Positions 53,061-62,223 of a stretch of DNA of 64,000 bases are shown piece after piece; positions within the stretch are counted from its first letter, which is position 1, and each line of letters begins with the position of its first letter. The position numbers and the translations under genes were made by a program. Source of the stretch: UBA2365 sp964594045 (lineage in GTDB: Bacteria; Bacteroidota; Bacteroidia; Chitinophagales; Saprospiraceae). The stretch is taken from assembly GCA_964594045.1 (NCBI GenBank), contig CAZQKR010000006.1, forward strand, positions 62,001 to 126,000, given 5' to 3'. The notes under the pieces are model-generated. The model had not been told where the DNA came from. It ran no database searches and saw only the letters and a list, made by a program, of their open reading frames with translations.

Positions 53061-54422
53061 TTAGATCTCAAATGGAAATCCTGTATAATTTTCCGGAGTA
53101 ATGGATAATAATAAATTCATGGTCGCTTCATCAATATCCAGAGATTTGATAAAGGCATGTATTTCAAGCTTACCGATGCCTGATTGGCCTCTCGTAAGAG
53201 TTTTTAATGCTTCATACGGTTGTGGATATCCGCGTTTGCGCAAAACCGACTGAATGCCTTCCGCTACCACAGCCCAGTTCTGATCCAGATCTTCCTTCAA
53301 CTTTTTCTCGTTGAGTACCAGCTTCTCCAGCCCCTTTTGGATGCTTTTCAACGCAATGAGAAAATGTCCGAAAGGCACTCCGATATTTCTCAGCACCGTG
53401 CTGTCGGTTAAATCCCTTTGCAGTCTCGAAACAGGTAATTTTGTGGATAAATGATGCCATACCGCCATCGCCAAACCCAGATTTCCTTCTGCATTTTCAA
53501 AATCAATTGGATTGACTTTATGAGGCATGGCAGATGAACCCACTTCATTGGAATTCACTTTTTGTTTGAAATAGTCCATGGAAATATACATCCACATATC
53601 CCTGCACATGTCGATTAAAATATTGCTGATCCTGGACCAGGCATCGAATATGGCAGCCAGATTGTCATAATGCTCTATCTGTGTTGTGTGTTTTGACCGG
53701 ATCAATCCGAGGTCTTCCTTAACAAATTTGTCCGCGAAATCCGGCCAGTTGATCTCCGGATAACAAAGTTTATGCGCATTGAAATTACCTGTAGCTCCGC
53801 CAAATTTTGCTTTGATCTCTATTGCTTTCAGTTGGGCCAGCTGAGTTTCCAGCCTTTCCACAAAAACAAAGACCTCCTTGCCTAAAGTTGTGGGCGAAGC
53901 CGGTTGGCCATGTGTCCGCGCCAGCATAGGGATCTCTCTCCACTTCACTGCCAGGACCCGCAGTTTACTGATCACTTGCTCCAGACCGGGAATCAATTCT
54001 TTTTCCTGTGCTTCCTGTAGCATCCACGGGAAGGCGGTGTTGTTGATGTCCTGGGATGTCAACCCGAAATGAACGAATTCAGACACTTCGGATAAACCGA
54101 TGTTGATCACCTTTTCCTTAACATAATATTCAATGGCCTTCACATCATGATTAGTGGTTTTTTCGATTTCCTTTACTTTCAGACCAGCCTGCTCATTGAA
54201 TGTGGATGCGATATATGACAAACTTTTCCTGTCGGATTCAGTCAGTTTTTTCAATTCCGGAATCCCGGCTTTCTGTAAGGACAATAAATACAGAACTTCG
54301 ACTTTGACACGGTACTTCATCAGGGCATATTCCGAAAAATACTTCCTCAATTCTCCTGTTTTATCCATGTATCGCCCATCTATCGGCGAAATGGCATATA
54401 ATTCATTATTGTCCATATCCAC
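53061..54422 (-). CDS. purB: Adenylosuccinate lyase
   Basis: A 453-residue enzyme of purine biosynthesis that splits SAICAR and adenylosuccinate with release of fumarate. The N-terminal SPIDGRYMDKTGELRKYFSEY and TTNHDVKAIEYYVK, and the signature loop GSSAMPHKVNPIDFEN with its catalytic Ser, are typical of the PurB group. Length is normal. It is transcribed alone on the minus strand. Confidence 0.95.
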   Translation of the reverse strand: MDMDNNELYAISPIDGRYMDKTGELRKYFSEYALMKYRVKVEVLYLLSLQKAGIPELKKLTESDRKSLSYIASTFNEQAGLKVKEIEKTTNHDVKAIEYYVKEKVINIGLSEVSEFVHFGLTSQDINNTAFPWMLQEAQEKELIPGLEQVISKLRVLAVKWREIPMLARTHGQPASPTTLGKEVFVFVERLETQLAQLKAIEIKAKFGGATGNFNAHKLCYPEINWPDFADKFVKEDLGLIRSKHTTQIEHYDNLAAIFDAWSRISNILIDMCRDMWMYISMDYFKQKVNSNEVGSSAMPHKVNPIDFENAEGNLGLAMAVWHHLSTKLPVSRLQRDLTDSTVLRNIGVPFGHFLIALKSIQKGLEKLVLNEKKLKEDLDQNWAVVAEGIQSVLRKRGYPQPYEALKTLTRGQSGIGKLEIHAFIKSLDIDEATMNLLLSITPENYTGFPFEI

Positions 54423-54730
54423 TTAAATTGATTTACATTGGTAATCAAAAGGTAAAGATAAAATAATTCACCTAAGTGGAAAAATTATCCATTCGGTCTT
54501 TTACGGGTCTGAATATGCGGGCTGAATAAATGTGGCCATTAAAGCTAATACTTTCATAAAGTCAGCCTTAGTACCTATTTTAAATTAAAATTATCTATAT
54601 ATATAACTACTTTAAAAAATCTGGTATTAATCCGGAGATGTCATAGTTTTTTTTTATAACTGATAATTCCGATTTAAATCAGTTTTATGCTAAATTTATT
54701 TTCAAAATCATTTTGCTCGATGCAAAAGAT
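54423..54730. other. Divergent promoter interval purB / ribE
   Basis: Gene-free and AT-rich. The minus strand has a TATCTTTA near 54455-54465 that may serve purB; the plus strand holds the box at 54731. Confidence 0.4.
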
Positions 54731-54738
54731 TATCTTTG
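54731..54738 (+). promoter_or_regulatory. -7 box of the ribE operon
   Basis: TATCTTTG matches TAnnTTTG. It lies inside the upstream part of the long frame that begins at 54687, which shows that the ATG at 54762 is the true start. Confidence 0.5.
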
Positions 54739-54761
54739 CAATCAAATTAAAACTCAGAAAT

Positions 54762-55379
54762 ATGTTTTCCGGAATCGTTGAAGGAATGGGAAAAATAACA
54801 GGAATAGAAAGAGAAGGCAGCAACATTCACTTTTTAGTCAACTGTAATTTCCTGGATCAGTTGCATGTAGATCAAAGCATTGCACATAATGGCGTTTGCC
54901 TCACCATAGTGGACATTCAAGACGGATACTATAAAGTAACTGCCATACAGGAAACTTTGGACAAAACCAACCTGGGTGCACTCATTGCCGGGGATTTTGT
55001 CAACCTGGAACGGTCAGTTACACCGGATACCAGGATGGATGGTCATTACGTTCAGGGTCATGTGGATACAGTTGCCCGCTGCACCCAGGTGGAAACTCTC
55101 GAAGGATCCTGGTATTTCCATTTTGAACTGGATAATGAAAAGGACGGACTGCTGATGGTCGATAAAGGCTCCATTGCGATCAACGGCACAAGCCTCACTC
55201 TGGTCAAAACCGGATCAAAACAGTTCAGCGTCGCCATCATTCCCTATACTTTTGAGCACACTACCTTTCAGTTCATTCAACCTGGAACGATGGTCAATAT
55301 TGAGTTTGATATCATGGGTAAGTACATCGTCAAATACCTCGACAGCATCAGGCATGAGCTGGCAAATTTAAAAGCTTGA
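54762..55379 (+). CDS. ribE: Riboflavin synthase
   Basis: A 205-residue enzyme that dismutates two lumazine molecules into riboflavin. It begins with the family's invariant start MFSGIVEGMG and has two lumazine-binding repeats; repeat 1 contains SIAHNGVCLTI, and repeat 2 DGHYVQGHVDT and INGTSLT. A frame starting at 54687 would add 25 unrelated residues and overlap the promoter. The next gene starts one base after its stop. Confidence 0.95.
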   Translation: MFSGIVEGMGKITGIEREGSNIHFLVNCNFLDQLHVDQSIAHNGVCLTIVDIQDGYYKVTAIQETLDKTNLGALIAGDFVNLERSVTPDTRMDGHYVQGHVDTVARCTQVETLEGSWYFHFELDNEKDGLLMVDKGSIAINGTSLTLVKTGSKQFSVAIIPYTFEHTTFQFIQPGTMVNIEFDIMGKYIVKYLDSIRHELANLKA

Positions 55380-55380
55380 T

Positions 55381-55965
55381 ATGCACGATATTGAACCGTT
55401 TTTCAGGTGGAGAGACCTTTATCAGGCAGAGCTTGATAAACGCTCACCTTTTTACCGCAAAGTCTATGATGAATTCGGCTTCACCAATGCAATTTACAAC
55501 TATTATATCCACCCGCAATGGGACAATTTTGGTTCATCAACTTTGTATCTTAAAATCCTTTTCACGGATTACGATGAAGGTTGGAGTATCATTGAACTGA
55601 TCGGTGAATGGAATGATACATTGCACAATGATATCATGTACCTCAAAAGGAATATTGCCGAATTTCTTCAGGATGAAGGGATAAACAAATTTGTACTCAT
55701 TTGCGACAATGTGCTGAATTTTCATGCCGGCGACAATCTCTATCTGGAGGAATGGAGCCAGGAAGTACGGGAAGAAGGTGGCTGGATCTGCTGCATCAAT
55801 CTTTTGGAACATGTGTTTGCTGATTTTGAAGATGCTTATTTACAGCGGTATATCATTTTTACTGAGGAGATCAACGATCTCGAATGGCGGAGAATGAAGC
55901 CTGAACAGGTATTTGCCTTTATAGATCATTATATTGTTCATGTTCAAAAAAGTCTCGGATCTTGA
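55381..55965 (+). CDS. Conserved protein of unknown function between ribE and era
   Basis: A 194-residue soluble protein without signal or membrane segment. It is aromatic and acidic (FFRWRDLYQAEL, YNYYIHPQWDNFGSSTLYLKIL, LICDNVLNFHAGDNLYLEEWSQE, GGWICCINLLEHVF). It is one base after ribE and overlaps the era start by four bases, so it is translated with them. Similar genes occur beside era in related bacteria as far as I recall; the function is unknown. Confidence 0.8.
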   Translation: MHDIEPFFRWRDLYQAELDKRSPFYRKVYDEFGFTNAIYNYYIHPQWDNFGSSTLYLKILFTDYDEGWSIIELIGEWNDTLHNDIMYLKRNIAEFLQDEGINKFVLICDNVLNFHAGDNLYLEEWSQEVREEGGWICCINLLEHVFADFEDAYLQRYIIFTEEINDLEWRRMKPEQVFAFIDHYIVHVQKSLGS

Positions 55966-56864
55966 ATACACATAAAGCAGGATTTGTCAATATCATCGGT
56001 CGCCCAAATGTTGGAAAATCAACCCTTTGCAATTTACTTATAGGTGATAAAATGTCCATCGTTACGCACAAACCGCAGACTACGCGTCACCGAATTCTGG
56101 GTATTCTGAACGAAGACGATTATCAGATCGTTTTTTCAGACTCTCCCGGTATCATCACGGATCCAAATTATGAACTGCATAAGTCCATGAATAAATTCGC
56201 ATATTCAAGTCTTGAAGATGCTGATATTCTGATCATTATGACGGATTTGCGCAAGGATTCCCTGATTTCTGACAATTTGGTAAAGGCTGTCAATAAACTG
56301 GAAATTCCTGTTTTTTTAGTGATCAACAAAACCGATACGGCACAAAATGAACATGATCTGGAAGAGATGGAAGAGAAATGGACAAAAGAAATTCGTTTCA
56401 AACAAATTTTTCGGATTTCTGCCCTGAATGAGACGAATACAGATGGCATTCTTCCGGCTATTCTAAGGGAATTGCCGGAGAGCCCGCCCTATTTTCCAAA
56501 GGATCAGTTCTCAGATAAGAGTGAACGGTTTTTTGTCAGTGAGATCATCAGGGAACAAATATTTTTACTGTACCAGGAAGAAATTCCTTATTCGGTTGAG
56601 GTGGAAGTGACTGAGTTCAAGGAATCCCTACTCAAAGGAAGAGAATTCATTCATATTTTTGCAAATATCTATGTGAGCAGAAAGTCTCAGAAAGCGATTT
56701 TGATCGGTCAAAAGGGAAGTAAGATCAAACAATTGGGCATCGAATCGAGAAAGGCCATTGAAGCATTCTTCCAGAAAGGGGTCCACCTGGAATTGTATGT
56801 TAAAATAATGGAGAACTGGCGCGATAATGATTCGGTGCTTAAAAATTTTGGGTACCAACAATAA
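55962..56864 (+). CDS. era: GTPase Era
   Basis: A 300-residue GTPase needed for 16S rRNA maturation and 30S assembly. GTP-binding motifs: GRPNVGKST (G1), PQTTRHRI (G2), FSDSPGI (G3) and INKTD (G4). The C-terminal KH domain carries ILIGQKGSKIKQLG. The start is a TTG overlapping the stop of the preceding gene (TTGA). Length is normal. Confidence 0.94.
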   Translation: MNTHKAGFVNIIGRPNVGKSTLCNLLIGDKMSIVTHKPQTTRHRILGILNEDDYQIVFSDSPGIITDPNYELHKSMNKFAYSSLEDADILIIMTDLRKDSLISDNLVKAVNKLEIPVFLVINKTDTAQNEHDLEEMEEKWTKEIRFKQIFRISALNETNTDGILPAILRELPESPPYFPKDQFSDKSERFFVSEIIREQIFLLYQEEIPYSVEVEVTEFKESLLKGREFIHIFANIYVSRKSQKAILIGQKGSKIKQLGIESRKAIEAFFQKGVHLELYVKIMENWRDNDSVLKNFGYQQ

Positions 56865-56885
56865 TTTTAAAGGAAATTTGTGGGG

Positions 56886-56969
56886 TGCCGCAGGGGGGAC
56901 TCGAACCCCCACGGTCTTGCAACCATACGCCCCTGAAACGTACGTGTCTACCAATTCCACCACTGCGGC
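56886..56969 (-). tRNA. tRNA-Leu (CAG)
   Basis: The minus strand folds into a class II tRNA of 84 bases. Acceptor GCCGCAG pairs with CTGCGGC, with discriminator A. The D arm contains GGTGGAATTGGTAGACAC. The anticodon loop TTCAGGG holds CAG, and a variable arm follows before the T loop (GGTTCGAGTCC). CCA is not encoded. Confidence 0.93.
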
Positions 56970-57207
56970 AATAAATACGATCGGAAATAATTCTGGCAAA
57001 TCTGATAAATGCCCTTTTATTTTCCAGCCGACAAAAATAGTTATTTAATCAGGAATTTTGACGTTATAATCCATTTTTTTTAATTTTAGAAACAAAATAT
57101 TTCAATTTTACGTTGTAAGAGCGTGTATTAAATTTCACATAGTGCTCTCTGAAAAAATCAATTGAGTAAGGATTTGGAACGGAATTTGAATTTTATTGAA
57201 TAAAAAA

Positions 57208-57621
57208 ATGTCTATGGTTAAGTACTTCCTGCTTTTGGGTTTTTTAATATTTTCCTCTGCCACCACTTTTACTTTTGCCCAGGCATCGGGTAATACTTTA
57301 AAACCTTTGATCAGTTTTAAAGAGCGTCATATCAACCTTGGAAAAGTTAAAAAAGGCAATAAAGTATCCTTTAGCTATACTTTTAAAAATATCAGCAAAG
57401 AAGATGTCCAGATCGACATAGTATCAGGATGTGACTGCACTGAGGCAACATGGCCTTCAAAGAAAATAAAACCCGGCGAATCCGGGAAAATAGATGTAGT
57501 GTTTTTGAGCAGCAAAAAGGAAAAAAGCGAGACCGTAGAACTGGATGTGATCCTGAAAAATGAGGACCCCAAAACCGGTTATCCGATCTTTGAGATCCTT
57601 TCATACTCCTATTTATTTTGA
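57208..57621 (+). CDS. DUF1573 secreted protein
   Basis: A 137-residue exported protein. A signal peptide (ends TFAQA) precedes a single DUF1573 beta-sandwich domain with GKVKKGNKVSFSYTFKNI, the conserved Cys pair in SGCDCTEATWP, and KIKPGESGKIDVVF. The family is common in Bacteroidota and its role is unknown. The ATG at 57208 is preferred to the TTG at 57196. Confidence 0.85.
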   Translation: MSMVKYFLLLGFLIFSSATTFTFAQASGNTLKPLISFKERHINLGKVKKGNKVSFSYTFKNISKEDVQIDIVSGCDCTEATWPSKKIKPGESGKIDVVFLSSKKEKSETVELDVILKNEDPKTGYPIFEILSYSYLF

Positions 57622-57661
57622 TGTTCAGGATATTAAGCCTACCGGCTATTTTTGGAAAAAG

Positions 57662-58018
57662 ATGAAAAACAAACAATCTGATTGGCAATCTGAACTCAGT
57701 AGACTCGTTTTTAGCACGGATGGGGCCATTTTGCCTGATGAAGAGCAGATCGAAGAAGAGGCGCTATCGGCCTCCGATCAGTTGTTGAGAATTTGGTTGG
57801 AGAAAAAAGGTCGCGGAGGCAAGCAGGCAACATTGATCAAAGGTTATACCGGAGACGAAGAAAATCTGAGGGATTTGAGTACACTGCTTAAGAAGCATTG
57901 TGGAACAGGTGGAAGTGTCAAGGATAATGAAATCATCATACAGGGAGATCAACGGAAAAAAGTATTGGATTTTCTTATTTCAAAAGGATATACCAGGACA
58001 AAACTGGCTGGCGGATGA
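57662..58018 (+). CDS. SUI1/eIF1-like translation factor
   Basis: A 118-residue protein from the ATG at 57662 (a longer frame from 57560 overlaps the DUF1573 gene). The SUI1 domain shows LEKKGRGGKQATLIKGYTG, LKKHCGTGGSVKDNEIIIQGDQ and LISKGYTRTKLAGG. Bacterial YciH-type proteins resemble eIF1 and act in start-codon selection. It lies 40 bases after DUF1573. Confidence 0.9.
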   Translation: MKNKQSDWQSELSRLVFSTDGAILPDEEQIEEEALSASDQLLRIWLEKKGRGGKQATLIKGYTGDEENLRDLSTLLKKHCGTGGSVKDNEIIIQGDQRKKVLDFLISKGYTRTKLAGG

Positions 58019-58089
58019 TTTGAATTCAGAATTAGGATTCAATAGGAAAAAAAAAGATGATATGATTCGAGGATTTGAAGATTCGAAGA

Positions 58090-58233
58090 TTGAGTCTTCT
58101 CCGAAAAGTCTTTGCCCCCTAAATCCCCCTAAAAGGGGACTTTTAATTTGTTGATTTTCAATCGTTTCCCTTTAGGGTTTGGGGCAAAAAACGATTGAAA
58201 ATCAACAAATTGGACTTTTCGGAGCAGACTCAA
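58090..58233 (-). mobile_element. 144-bp palindromic MITE-like element, copy 2
   Basis: The reverse-complement counterpart of 30118-30261, also 144 bp, with the same terminal inverted repeats and the same internal palindrome. About 14 bases beyond one end (AGATTTGAAAATT) are also shared. It sits between the SUI1 and DUF697 genes. Confidence 0.8.
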
Positions 58234-58331
58234 GATTTGAAAATTCTAAAATTTCAGGACAAAAGAACAATCGACCAATCAAACAGCTCAAACAATTCAA
58301 ACAACTCAAACATTTCAATAAATAAATAAAA

Positions 58332-58958
58332 ATGGACGAAAACAAACGGCTTCGCGATGACAGTGTCAATATGATCATCAACAATCATGTACTTTGGAGC
58401 ATGGGTGCCGGATTTATCCCGATACCTCTTGCCGATATGGTTGCAGTTACCTATATTCAGATGGATATGATCAAGCAGTTGTGCAAGATATATAACATTG
58501 ACTATAAAGAAAACGAGCTGAAAGCAATCCTTGCTTCCATCACTTCTGCCGGTCTGGTGAAAGCAGGCGCTGGACGACTGGTCAAACTGATCCCGGTGGT
58601 GGGTTCTGCTCTTGGCGGCGTGGCGGTCAGCGCATTGTCCGGAGCTTCAACCTATGCAGTTGGCCATGCTTTCAGGATACATTTTGAACAGGGTGGAACC
58701 TTCCTGGATTTTGACCTGAATAAATTGAAAAAATCCTACCGCGATTTGTTTGAAAAAGGTAAAAAAGTTGCGGCTGATTTAAAGGAAGAGCAGGAAAAAG
58801 TCAGAAAAGAAGCAGCGAAGGAAGAAAAAAAGGAGGAAAAACCGAAAAGCAGCTCGGACATCATCACTGAACTGAAGGCTTTGGGCGAATTGAAAGAAGC
58901 AGGCCTGATCTCCGAAGAGGAATTTGCCTCCCTGAAGAAAAAACTGATCGGCCAATAG
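58332..58958 (+). CDS. DUF697 protein with C-terminal SHOCT domain
   Basis: A 208-residue protein. Residues about 10-125 form a DUF697 (YcjF-type) domain with hydrophobic segments VLWSMGAGFIPIPLADMVAV and KLIPVVGSALGGVAVSALSG, so it is likely membrane-associated. A charged coiled coil (about 150-170, rich in Lys/Glu) follows, and a short SHOCT motif ends the protein (LGELKEAGLISEEEFASLKK). Function unknown. The methyltransferase starts 6 bases later. Confidence 0.85.
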   Translation: MDENKRLRDDSVNMIINNHVLWSMGAGFIPIPLADMVAVTYIQMDMIKQLCKIYNIDYKENELKAILASITSAGLVKAGAGRLVKLIPVVGSALGGVAVSALSGASTYAVGHAFRIHFEQGGTFLDFDLNKLKKSYRDLFEKGKKVAADLKEEQEKVRKEAAKEEKKEEKPKSSSDIITELKALGELKEAGLISEEEFASLKKKLIGQ

Positions 58959-58964
58959 GATATT

Positions 58965-59777
58965 TTGCAACCACTCAACATCAGCAGTCTCAGCAATCCT
59001 CGTGTCAAATCCTGGATGCAGTTGTATAAAGGCAACCAACGCGGTCGCCAGGATCGTTTCTTGGTTGAAGGTTTTTTGGAATGTTCACGGGGAATAGACA
59101 GCGGGTTTGAACTGATTGAATGGATGTTTTGCCCTGATATCATTGAAGATCATCTGGTTGAACGATTAATTACAGTTGCCGGTCAAACTGTTCCAATTTA
59201 TGTACTGGACAAAAAGGTATATGCCAAACTGGCCTACAGAGATGATACGCAGGGTGTTATGGCTGTGTTCAGAAAACCTCAGCTCAACCTGGATGATTTT
59301 GGAGTGAAAAGCGGAAAAACACCCTTGTTCCTCATTCTGGAAGATGTAGAAAAACCGGGAAATCTCGGCGCTGTGCTCAGAACCGCAGATGCTGTCAATG
59401 CATCAGGTGTGATACTCACCGGAAAAACCGGCACGGATCAATTCAATCCGAATGTGATCAGGGCGAGCATAGGTACTGTTTTTTCAGTTCCTGTTGTTTA
59501 TGCAGAAGAAAATTTGGTGCTGGCATGGCTTAAGGATCAGAAAATAACCAGTTTTGCAGCCGCATTGCCAGCATACTCTGACTTATATGCGCTTCAGTTG
59601 GACAAGCCTGCAGCCTTTGTTTTTGGGAACGAACACAAAGGCCTTTCTGAATTCTGGCTTCATCATTCGGATGTGGTTTTCACCTTACCCATGTTGGGCA
59701 CAGCCGATTCGCTCAATGTTTCCGTTTCAGTGGCAGTTTCAGCCTTCGAGTACCTCCGACAGTTCCGGCTGCCTTAA
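58965..59777 (+). CDS. SpoU/TrmH-family RNA 2'-O-methyltransferase
   Basis: A 270-residue knotted (SPOUT) methyltransferase. The N-terminal substrate-binding part (VKSWMQLYKGNQRGRQDRFL, VEGF) is followed by motif 1 EDVEKPGNLGAVLRTADAV, motif 2 FVFGNEHKGLS and motif 3 LPMLGTADSLNVSVSVAV. It probably methylates a ribose in rRNA or tRNA; the exact target cannot be told. Translation starts at TTG, 6 bases after the preceding stop. Confidence 0.88.
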   Translation: MQPLNISSLSNPRVKSWMQLYKGNQRGRQDRFLVEGFLECSRGIDSGFELIEWMFCPDIIEDHLVERLITVAGQTVPIYVLDKKVYAKLAYRDDTQGVMAVFRKPQLNLDDFGVKSGKTPLFLILEDVEKPGNLGAVLRTADAVNASGVILTGKTGTDQFNPNVIRASIGTVFSVPVVYAEENLVLAWLKDQKITSFAAALPAYSDLYALQLDKPAAFVFGNEHKGLSEFWLHHSDVVFTLPMLGTADSLNVSVSVAVSAFEYLRQFRLP

Positions 59778-59985
59778 ATGTAGATGATCTGTGTGCCTTC
59801 TCCGGCGCAATGTTCGTAAAATTCGCCGACAGTTAAAATTCCCTGACCATTTTCCCGGCAATTTCACTTCTCCTTTCACCCATTTCTGTCATGAACCGCG
59901 GGATCCGGACACCTGATGAACTGACCTGCAATTATTTTTTCCATAGACTGGATCCGGCGATGATAAATAATTTACTCAAATAATT

Positions 59986-60273
59986 TTACCTGATCACAAC
60001 TTCCTTGATGATCTCTTTACCCAACTTTTCGTTCAACAACCTGATCACCTGATCTTTCTGGAAAGATACTTCATTTTTTAATGGTGCAGAACTGAATTCC
60101 AAAATCAATTTTTCCTTTGAAATTTTAATTGAAGTGGTATACTCATCCACCAATTCGCCCATCAGTTCACGCCATGCTTTGCGTATGGAGATCTCATAAT
60201 ATGACTTTTTTATTTTTTGCTGATTGATGAATGCGTCAAGCGTTGTATTTAATTTTTCTTCATTCCTGCCCAT
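59986..60273 (-). CDS. DUF721 (DciA-like) protein
   Basis: A 95-residue protein from the ATG at 60273 (a longer frame starts at 60297 inside recF). DUF721 proteins include the bacterial helicase loader DciA. The segments RKAWRELMGELV, TSIKISKEKLILEFSSAPLKNEV and LNEKLGKEIIKEVVIR fit the family. It overlaps the recF stop by 14 bases, so the two are coupled, in keeping with replication and repair roles. Confidence 0.85.
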   Translation of the reverse strand: MGRNEEKLNTTLDAFINQQKIKKSYYEISIRKAWRELMGELVDEYTTSIKISKEKLILEFSSAPLKNEVSFQKDQVIRLLNEKLGKEIIKEVVIR

Positions 60274-61414
60274 CTTGTATATTTTCAGGTTGTACACAAT
60301 TCGATTCCGTTACGTTCCCGTCCTTAATATTGAACCAATAAAATTCGTGACCGATCTTTTCAAAAGTCTCCTGTATCCGTTGCTTATCGGTATCCGTAAT
60401 GAACACCTGTCCGAGTTTTTCTTCAAATAAAAGTTTGACCAGGTGACCAACCCGTTCACGATCCAGCTTGTCAAATACGTCATCCAGCAAAATGACGGGT
60501 GTTGTTTCGGTTTTCGTTTTCAGGTAAACGAACTGAGCCAGTTTAAATGCTAAAACAAGGGATTTCAATTGGCCCTGGGAAGCAAAACCGGCAATGGGAT
60601 TACCATTGATCATAAAGTGTACATCATCCTTGTGTACGCCCGTCGAACTGCGCTTCAATACCAGGTCTTTTTCCAGGTTTTTTTTACACCTATCTAAAAA
60701 ATTTCCTATTGAGAGCTGACTGATGAATTCCATCCCGGCCATTTCACCTGTCTGAGCGATCTGTTCGTAAAGCCTTATAAAAATAGGCTTGAGTTCATCT
60801 ATGAATGTATTCCTGTATATAAAAATCCGGTTGGACAAAGGTTCCATTTTCTCATCATAAACTTCCAGCAAGCCTCTGATCGAAGATATGCTTTGCCCCG
60901 ACTTTAACAGTGCATTTCTCTGCTCCAGCAGTTTATTGTATGCCATGAGGTCTTTCAGATATTCAACACTGATCTGTGAAAGTACTTTGTCAATCAGTTT
61001 GCGCCGCTCAGATGAACTCTCCAGGATTTGTACATTATCTTTCGGCGCGATCATAACAACTGGAAATTTTCCGATATGATCCAGCATGCGGTCAATACTT
61101 TTTCCATTCACTTCGAGTGATTTCTGTCCCGGAACAGGCAACTTGATCACCAGGTGATCCCTTTTTGAGTTTCGGGTAAAATCTCCTTCGATCCTGAAAA
61201 AATCGGCTCCGTGCATGACGTTGAATTTATCCGTTCGTCCAAAATTACTCCGGGTAAGACACAGGTAATAAATCGCATCCAGAATATTGGTTTTGCCCAT
61301 TCCGTTGTTACCCACAAATGCGTTTACACTTGGATGAAATTGCAATTCCAGGTTTTTCAGATTGCAAAAATGGGTAATATGAATTTTGTTCAGCTGCAAT
61401 GCTTTTTTCCGCAA
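60260..61414 (-). CDS. recF: DNA repair protein RecF
   Basis: A 384-residue SMC-like ATPase that loads RecA at gaps. Walker A is GNNGMGKT at 35-42, the signature loop FASQGQLKSLVLAFKLAQ and Walker B VILLDDVFDKLD follow. Length is normal. Translation starts at a TTG (61414, or 61399 just inside); no ATG lies in a better place. The dnaA/dnaN genes usually near recF are not in the window. Confidence 0.93.
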   Translation of the reverse strand: MRKKALQLNKIHITHFCNLKNLELQFHPSVNAFVGNNGMGKTNILDAIYYLCLTRSNFGRTDKFNVMHGADFFRIEGDFTRNSKRDHLVIKLPVPGQKSLEVNGKSIDRMLDHIGKFPVVMIAPKDNVQILESSSERRKLIDKVLSQISVEYLKDLMAYNKLLEQRNALLKSGQSISSIRGLLEVYDEKMEPLSNRIFIYRNTFIDELKPIFIRLYEQIAQTGEMAGMEFISQLSIGNFLDRCKKNLEKDLVLKRSSTGVHKDDVHFMINGNPIAGFASQGQLKSLVLAFKLAQFVYLKTKTETTPVILLDDVFDKLDRERVGHLVKLLFEEKLGQVFITDTDKQRIQETFEKIGHEFYWFNIKDGNVTESNCVQPENIQDGQE

Positions 61415-61471
61415 GTTAAAAAACTAAACTTAAAAAGGGAAGTTCACCATAAAAAATAATGAAAACAGGCA

Positions 61472-62161
61472 TTATTGCTCCGGGAATTCAATCAAAAGAT
61501 CAGGCCTTCTGTTCCTAGTTTTTTCAAGAGATTGGTTCAGCCTCCATTCGCTGATATTTTCTTCATGACCGCTCAGCAAAACATCCGGCACTTTCCATCC
61601 GTTGAATGAGGCCGGCCTGGTATACACGGGAGGCGCAAGCAATCCATCCTGAAAACTGTCTTCCAGCGCTGAGGTTTCATCATTCAGCACGCCGGGTATC
61701 AGCCTACCGATGGAATCCACCAGAACCCCGGCAGCGAGTTCGCCACCGGACAATACATAATCGCCAATGGATATTTCCATAGTGACGATATGATCCCTGA
61801 TGCGTTGGTCTATTCCTTTATAATGTCCTGCTATCAGAAGTAAATTGTCTTTCAGGGAAAGCTTATTTGCAATTTTCTGCACATAAGGCACACCGTCTGG
61901 GGTCAGGAAAATGATCTCATCATAACTGACTTTTTTTTGCAGATCTGATATGCAATTGAACAGCGGTTCGACCATCAATACCATACCTGCACCACCGCCA
62001 TATTGATAATCATCTATTTGGTTGTAATTGTTCAGGCCATATTTTCGGAGGTCGATTACGTTGATTTCCAGTAACTTCTTATCGATAGATCGCTTGATGA
62101 TGGAATGTCCGAAAAAACTTTCCATCAGCGATGGGACTGCCGAAATGATGTCTATGCGCAT
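61472..62161 (-). CDS. trmD: tRNA (guanine-37 N1)-methyltransferase
   Basis: A 229-residue SPOUT methyltransferase that makes m1G37 in tRNAs and prevents frameshifting. Typical motifs are FFGHSIIKRS, DLRKYGL, DDYQYGGGAGM, LIAGHYKGIDQRI and GDYVLSGGELAA with DEESF-like DETSALEDSF. The start at 62161 is a standard ATG. It is 58 bases from recF and 62 from the FKBP gene. Confidence 0.95.
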   Translation of the reverse strand: MRIDIISAVPSLMESFFGHSIIKRSIDKKLLEINVIDLRKYGLNNYNQIDDYQYGGGAGMVLMVEPLFNCISDLQKKVSYDEIIFLTPDGVPYVQKIANKLSLKDNLLLIAGHYKGIDQRIRDHIVTMEISIGDYVLSGGELAAGVLVDSIGRLIPGVLNDETSALEDSFQDGLLAPPVYTRPASFNGWKVPDVLLSGHEENISEWRLNQSLEKTRNRRPDLLIEFPEQ

Positions 62162-62223
62162 ATGATCTACAGTCTGCTTAATAGGTTAATGCAGATGGGC
62201 CAAATATTATTTGGTAGGTTCTG

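Noticed and set aside
59986..61414. Replication origin near recF
   Set aside because: No dnaA, dnaN or cluster of DnaA boxes was seen; recF is often away from oriC in Bacteroidota.
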